DNA of 64,000 nucleotides, taken from positions 62,001-126,000 of the forward strand of contig NAJO01000012.1 in NCBI GenBank assembly GCA_002077065.1. The letters are read 5' to 3'. This DNA comes from Cryoendolithus antarcticus. Lineage: Eukaryota; Ascomycota; Dothideomycetes; Cladosporiales; Cladosporiaceae. How positions within the stretch are numbered: position 1 is the first letter of the stretch; every line of letters begins with the position of its first letter. Of this stretch, positions 59,901 to 64,000 are shown one piece after another. The position numbers were made by a program, and so were the translations under genes. The notes under the pieces are model-generated. The model was not told the DNA's origin, searched no databases, and saw only the letters and a program-made list of their open reading frames with translations.

Positions 59901-61002
59901 ATGCGCCTCTTCCTGATCCGCCATGGTGAGACCGTGGATAATGTTGCGGGACTGTATGCCGGCGTACGAGACAGCGCCTTGACGAATCACGGCGTCGAAC
60001 AAGCGACCAAATTGGGCGATTACCTAGGAAGGACCACTAAGATCACGCACATCTATGCATCTCCGTTACAAAGAGCCCATAAGACCGCGCAGGCTGTCCA
60101 TCGCCACCAGCAATCTCAACGGAAGGCTGTTGATGACACAGAAGACCTCGGTATCGTGCTTGTATCAGCGTTGATCGAGCAAGACTTCGTACGTTGCTTC
60201 GATCACTGCTCACAATGTTCTATAGCATATTTCTCTGACCGCGACGTGCTTCTTACAGGGCTACTACGAAGGCAAGGCTTTCTTCGCCAGGTCGGACCCT
60301 AAAAAGACTGGCCGCGAAGCCCACCATGACGATCATAAGAATGACCCTGGCTTCGTCGATGTCGAGAGCAGGGAATCGATCTGCAAGCGCGCTGATGCGT
60401 TCTTAGACGACCACTTGCTGCCACTGTTCGATACGCCGCCAGTGGGCGAAGAGCATGTCGTTGCCGTAGTGTCCCATGGCATTTTGCTGTCGAACCTATG
60501 GCGTCGTCTGTTATTGCGTTTGCCACGCAAGAGTCTGATGATTGCTCCCGAAGTCACTGCAGCGCGGGACAACCTTGTACTTGAACATCTTGGCGGCTGG
60601 AGTAATACTGGCTACCTGGAGCTGACGATCCGCGAGATTGCGACCGCAGAGTCTGGGGATCGTGCTCCAGATACCGTCGAATCTCCTCCGCAGCGCATTG
60701 GCGGCACAAAGGCGGACCTTATGGCAGAAGCCGAAGTAAGCCAGCCCACCCTCTCAACTTCGCCGGCGGTCCGGGAGGCATCGTCTCCATCCCGCGATGC
60801 ATCGATCACTGCATCGGCCGTCCCGACGTCTATTGCGCTGCCTCGTCGACATCTAACAGTATATGCTACCACCATCGTGGCGGTAGATAGCAAGCAGCAT
60901 CTTGTCGGGCTAAAGCGGCAACGCGGCGGCATTGGTCGTCTCGCACACGACGAAGGCCAGAGGAAGCTCGATAGCTTCTTCAAGAAGCGCAGGGTGGAGT
61001 GA
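59901..61002 (+). CDS. Histidine phosphatase (phosphoglycerate mutase fold) with C-terminal PIP box
   Basis: Exons 59901..60188 and 60259..61002, intron 70 nt (GTACGT...TTACAG), phase 0, 343 aa. The catalytic RHG motif is LIRHGETVDN at the extreme N-terminus (His8). The acid region is DFGYYEGKAFF, rebuilt across the intron, and the second His is in VVAVVSHGILLSNLWRR. After the enzyme domain (about 1-215) comes a Ser/Pro/Ala-rich, probably disordered region. The protein then ends with RKLDSFFKKRRVE, in full QRKLDSFF followed by KKRR. This fits the PCNA-interacting QxxLxxFF box with an adjacent basic patch that could serve for binding or nuclear entry. The enzyme class removes phosphate from small molecules or proteins; the substrate here is unknown. 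The C-terminus suggests work at replication sites. Confidence 0.88.
60958..60981 (+). other. PIP box codons (QRKLDSFF)
   Basis: These eight codons encode Q-x-x-L-x-x-F-F, eight residues before the C-terminus of the histidine-phosphatase protein. All four defining positions match, followed by Lys-Lys-Arg-Arg. Confidence 0.8.
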
Positions 61003-61160
61003 GCGTCCTCCCGCACTTCCAAATGCGTTTACGCTTGCGAGATGTCGACCTTCGGCTGCCCTTGGATCTCGAGGATCAGCAGTCGCAAGCCTTCAAGCGA
61101 GTCTGTGACCGCACCTGCTCGTTGGATGGAACGTCTGAAAATGACACCTGGTGACGGACT

Positions 61161-63311
61161 TCAGACTGTCGACACTGCAAAGTCAGCTTGCACGCTGCCG
61201 TACTTTACGCCATCCACGTGCAGCTCAAACACCAGATCGGCACTCTCGATCTTCATGTGGAGCTCGAAGTCCAGATTGTCGAACTCGACGCCCTTCGTCG
61301 TCGTCAATCGAGTGAACAAACTTCGAGGAACGGTCCCCAAATCTGTCGTCAGCTTGCACACAGAGATGAGCTCTTTGATGTGCGCGTCTGGCGCTGGCTC
61401 GTCTTCGCACGCAATCAGATCGTCTTCCACGATGAGTGACTGGCCTGGGCGGAAGTTGCGGGTGTAATGGAAGGAGATGGGCTCTTCAGCCGAAATGGGA
61501 GTGCCCTGCAATGACGCGATTAGCAAACAACGACACGCGATGCATTGACCGACGACTGACCTTCGCGATATGCCACTGCATCCGATCACTCACCATCCAC
61601 CTCTCCCACAAGGGACTCCAGTATCGGTCTGCAGCAGGGTGCTTCGCAGCATCGAACACAGTCGCATAACTCGTACCGTACGCGTATCGACTTCTCCGTC
61701 TCTCGACCATGCTGCCCTCAATTCCTCTCAACGCCGCACCGCGCACAACAGCAGTCCATGCATGTTGCGGCTGCAGAACCTCAATGTTCTGATGCACACC
61801 ATTGTCATGCACTGGCTGCTCCGAATACGGCGGCGGAGGCGCAGCATTGAACGTTTGCTTCAATTGAGCGTACAGGTGATGCGACTGCCCGAACCCGCCA
61901 ACCAAGATGATGCCCGACACGAGCCCGCCTTTGCTTTGCACCGCATCGATCTGGCTCCGCACTAGTGCTATCACCTCCTTGATAACGGGCTCGAAGATAT
62001 GCGCCACTTCGCCCGCTGTCATCATCAGGAACCCAGAGTCTATGCCGGCCTCTTCATCGTCCGGCAGACCTGGCAGCGGCACATTAACCTCACTGTGCTC
62101 CTCTTCATTGAAGTTACGCTTCACGAACTCTTCGAAGTACTTCAACGCCATTTGCCAGGTCTTGGGTTTCTTCTCCCTCATGTTCTCGAAGACTCCCGGG
62201 CCGATGCGCGCCTTGATGTAGTCTGCGAAGCGGTAGTTGAGGAATGCTGAGCCGCAGAGTCCGCCGCTTCCTACTGCCGACTCTTCGACTCGGAGTGGAT
62301 TCAGACTGGTTACTTTGTAGGAGATGAGGTCTGTGATTGTCAACGAGAAGATTGCATTGTCCGAATCGGGCGTGCCTACCAACTGTCCCTCCACCTGCAT
62401 CACACACGATAATGTTATCGCCTCTTTTCAAGCCCTTGGGTGGAGTCATCTTGAGCGCGTAGACTACGTCAGAGTGTCAGCTATGCCAATGCAGCACCTC
62501 TATCAATCCATGTCTCACCAGCTGCCGCCTCTGGTTCGCTGATGAGCTTTATTTCACTCTTGGTGCCCATACCAGCCCTCTCCGCAGCCTGTAGTGTGGC
62601 ATTCTTCGCACTATCGCTCCTGTAGTCCACAACACATCAGTCTCATAATTGCATTCGTCTCCCACCCCATGATATCCGATCCCTTCCGACTCTGTTTCCC
62701 AGCCCAAGTCCGGAACGCAGATCCACTCACCACACAGCCGGCACAGTCAACACAAACTCCTTCTCCACGTCCCTCATGAACGCCTCGCCATACCGCCGTT
62801 CCAAGCACTCGTTCGTGTGGCCCCACAGCACGCTCAAGAAATCCGCAACCCCGTCTATGACCGTGCGATCGCTCTTCCTCAACATCCCCGCAGTCTCTAG
62901 TGGAGACACCCAACTCGGTAGCTTCTGGTTCCGATCCAGAAAGAGCTTGATACATCTCAATCTCTGCTCTTCGGGTCTGAACTGATAACCCCATTTAATC
63001 CCCCGCTTCACGGGCGCGAGAGGATTCTGCTCTGGCGTGATGTCGTTTTTCGCGCCAGTCCTGCCCTCAGCTGGCGGGAGAATATAGGCGATCTCTGAGG
63101 GCACTTTCTCGGAAGTCAGGTTATTGGAGCCTGGCCAGGTATTTATGACTGTTAGGGTATTTGGAGAAGATGTCAGAGCTGTCGCGACGCCGGAGAAGGT
63201 CGTGCCGAAGTCAATGGCTATTATGAGGCGTTCGCGCTCGGGATCGGGAGGCGGAGGGGTGGTGGACCCATTGGAGGGAGGGGGAGGTGGGGCGGAGGAG
63301 GGAGGGTCCAT
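61161..63311 (-). CDS. HSPA12-like Hsp70-superfamily ATPase
   Basis: Five exons on the minus strand: 63311..62731, 62619..62519, 62463..62380, 62330..61561 and 61505..61161. The introns are 111, 55, 49 and 55 nt, with consistent phases; 626 aa. A Pro/Ser-rich N-terminus precedes the actin-fold ATPase: phosphate-1 IAIDFGTTFSGVATAL, then TVPAVWSDSAKNATLQAAERAG across intron 1. Phosphate-2 DAGGGTVDLISY is rebuilt across intron 3, and the adenosine motif is ILVGGFGQSHHLY. The usual C-terminal peptide-binding domain with lid and EEVD is absent. This matches the HSPA12-like group expanded in filamentous fungi, whose clients are unknown. It is convergent with the histidine-phosphatase gene, only 158 bp between coding ends, so their transcripts may overlap. 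Confidence 0.9.
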
Positions 63312-64000
63312 GGCTTAGGCGATCGGAGGTAGTAAATGGGACACTCGAAAGCGCGCAGAAGGAGAAATGATAGTAACGCGTAACACAGATATGAGAAAGT
63401 AGGAGACGCGCTCGCGTGCAATAACGGTCAGAACAGATGGGGGCCGTGTTCTTACGACAACCGTTTCCAATATCGCGGTCATGCATGGCTGCGGGAGGCG
63501 TTGCACGCTTCGCGAAGGTGAGACGGCTCCCCAATCCTGATGCCTCGAACCGTTGTGAGGTCATGGCATGATGCCTCGGTGTGAACTTCTGGCCATAACA
63601 ATTGGGAAGCTAGTACCTACTAGTATAATCGCCGTTATCGTTGGGGTTAAACTTGCGAGGTACGTGACGTGTATGAGTAAAGATAGTATGAGCGGAAGTT
63701 GGACGCGTCGTACTTCACACGTTGCACTAGTAGAGATGGAAGACCACGATGGAAGCTAGCCCAGAAGTGAATCGATGCAGTTGCGACCGGGAGTAGAATA
63801 CCGATGTCTTTGCAAAACGAAGCAAGGGCCATCTCGGGTGGACAGTATGCACGACACCACAGTACCGAGTGTCTCCTCATCAGCACATCCCCTGTCGCTC
63901 TGCGCAGGAGCATCCACGCGGTCGTGATTCAAGCAGTCACTAGTGCACTAATGTAGTTACGGCCTCGCATCACATTGTCGACTTCCTCCCCCTCTCCGCA
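63312..64000. other. Upstream region of the HSPA12-like gene to the window edge
   Basis: This is 689 bp with only short ORFs. It should contain the promoter of the minus-strand Hsp70-like gene. No other feature is recognised before the window ends. Confidence 0.35.

Overview
The window is nuclear DNA of a filamentous ascomycete (Pezizomycotina). The evidence is: many protein genes broken by short GT-AG introns (about 50-165 nt) with CTAAC/CTGAC-like branch sites, a fused alpha-beta tryptophan synthase, a HET-domain gene, a Gta3-type amidotransferase subunit, and fungal Mus7, Sde2, Ypd1, Gep3 and Utp7 homologues. A Dothideomycete is my best guess, but that is inference. I see no prokaryotic operons, CRISPR arrays, rRNA, convincing tRNA or intact transposon.

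Layout: 0.2-0.9 kb Vti1 v-SNARE; 1.4-3.5 kb intracellular GH13 maltase; 3.8-4.8 kb Sde2 (minus); 5.2-11.9 kb Mus7/Mms22 repair factor; 12.2-12.8 kb three-exon Ypd1 phosphotransfer protein (minus). A gene-poor stretch of about 2 kb follows, then a two-RRM protein (minus), an interrupted HET gene (minus) and a small orphan gene. From 19.5 to 35 kb: Gep3 GTPase, an Mnn10/Mnn11-like GT34 protein, a tetraspanin, Utp7, mitochondrial aspartate aminotransferase, an old yellow enzyme, a five-exon secreted lipase, a second gene-poor stretch (32.3-34.2 kb), and calcipressin. From 35.7 to 48.1 kb: tryptophan synthase, a small membrane protein divergent from Gta3, mitochondrial uL16, RFC1 and a Baeyer-Villiger-type flavin monooxygenase. 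From 48.8 kb to the end: a DOCK-family GEF, an interrupted metallophosphoesterase, an acyltransferase-3 membrane protein, an unknown ORF followed in frame by a zinc-finger ORF, a histidine-phosphatase-family protein with a C-terminal PIP box, and an HSPA12-like Hsp70.

The genes do not form one metabolic cluster. Shared themes are DNA replication and repair (Mus7, RFC1, possibly the PIP-box phosphatase) and mitochondrial translation and maintenance (Gta3, uL16m, Gep3). Signal transduction (Ypd1, calcipressin, DOCK) and membrane traffic or cell surface (Vti1, tetraspanin, GT34) are also represented. Two divergent promoters, those of Mus7 and RFC1, each contain an ACGCGT (MCB-like) site, and the tryptophan synthase upstream region has two TGACTC cores.

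The most unusual observations are: a canonical PCNA-interaction motif (QRKLDSFF) at the end of a phosphoglycerate-mutase-fold protein; three minus-strand reading frames each cut once by an in-frame stop with the frame otherwise preserved (HET, metallophosphoesterase, unknown/zinc-finger pair); a GT34 protein lacking the usual DxD; and a probable GC-AG intron in the lipase gene.
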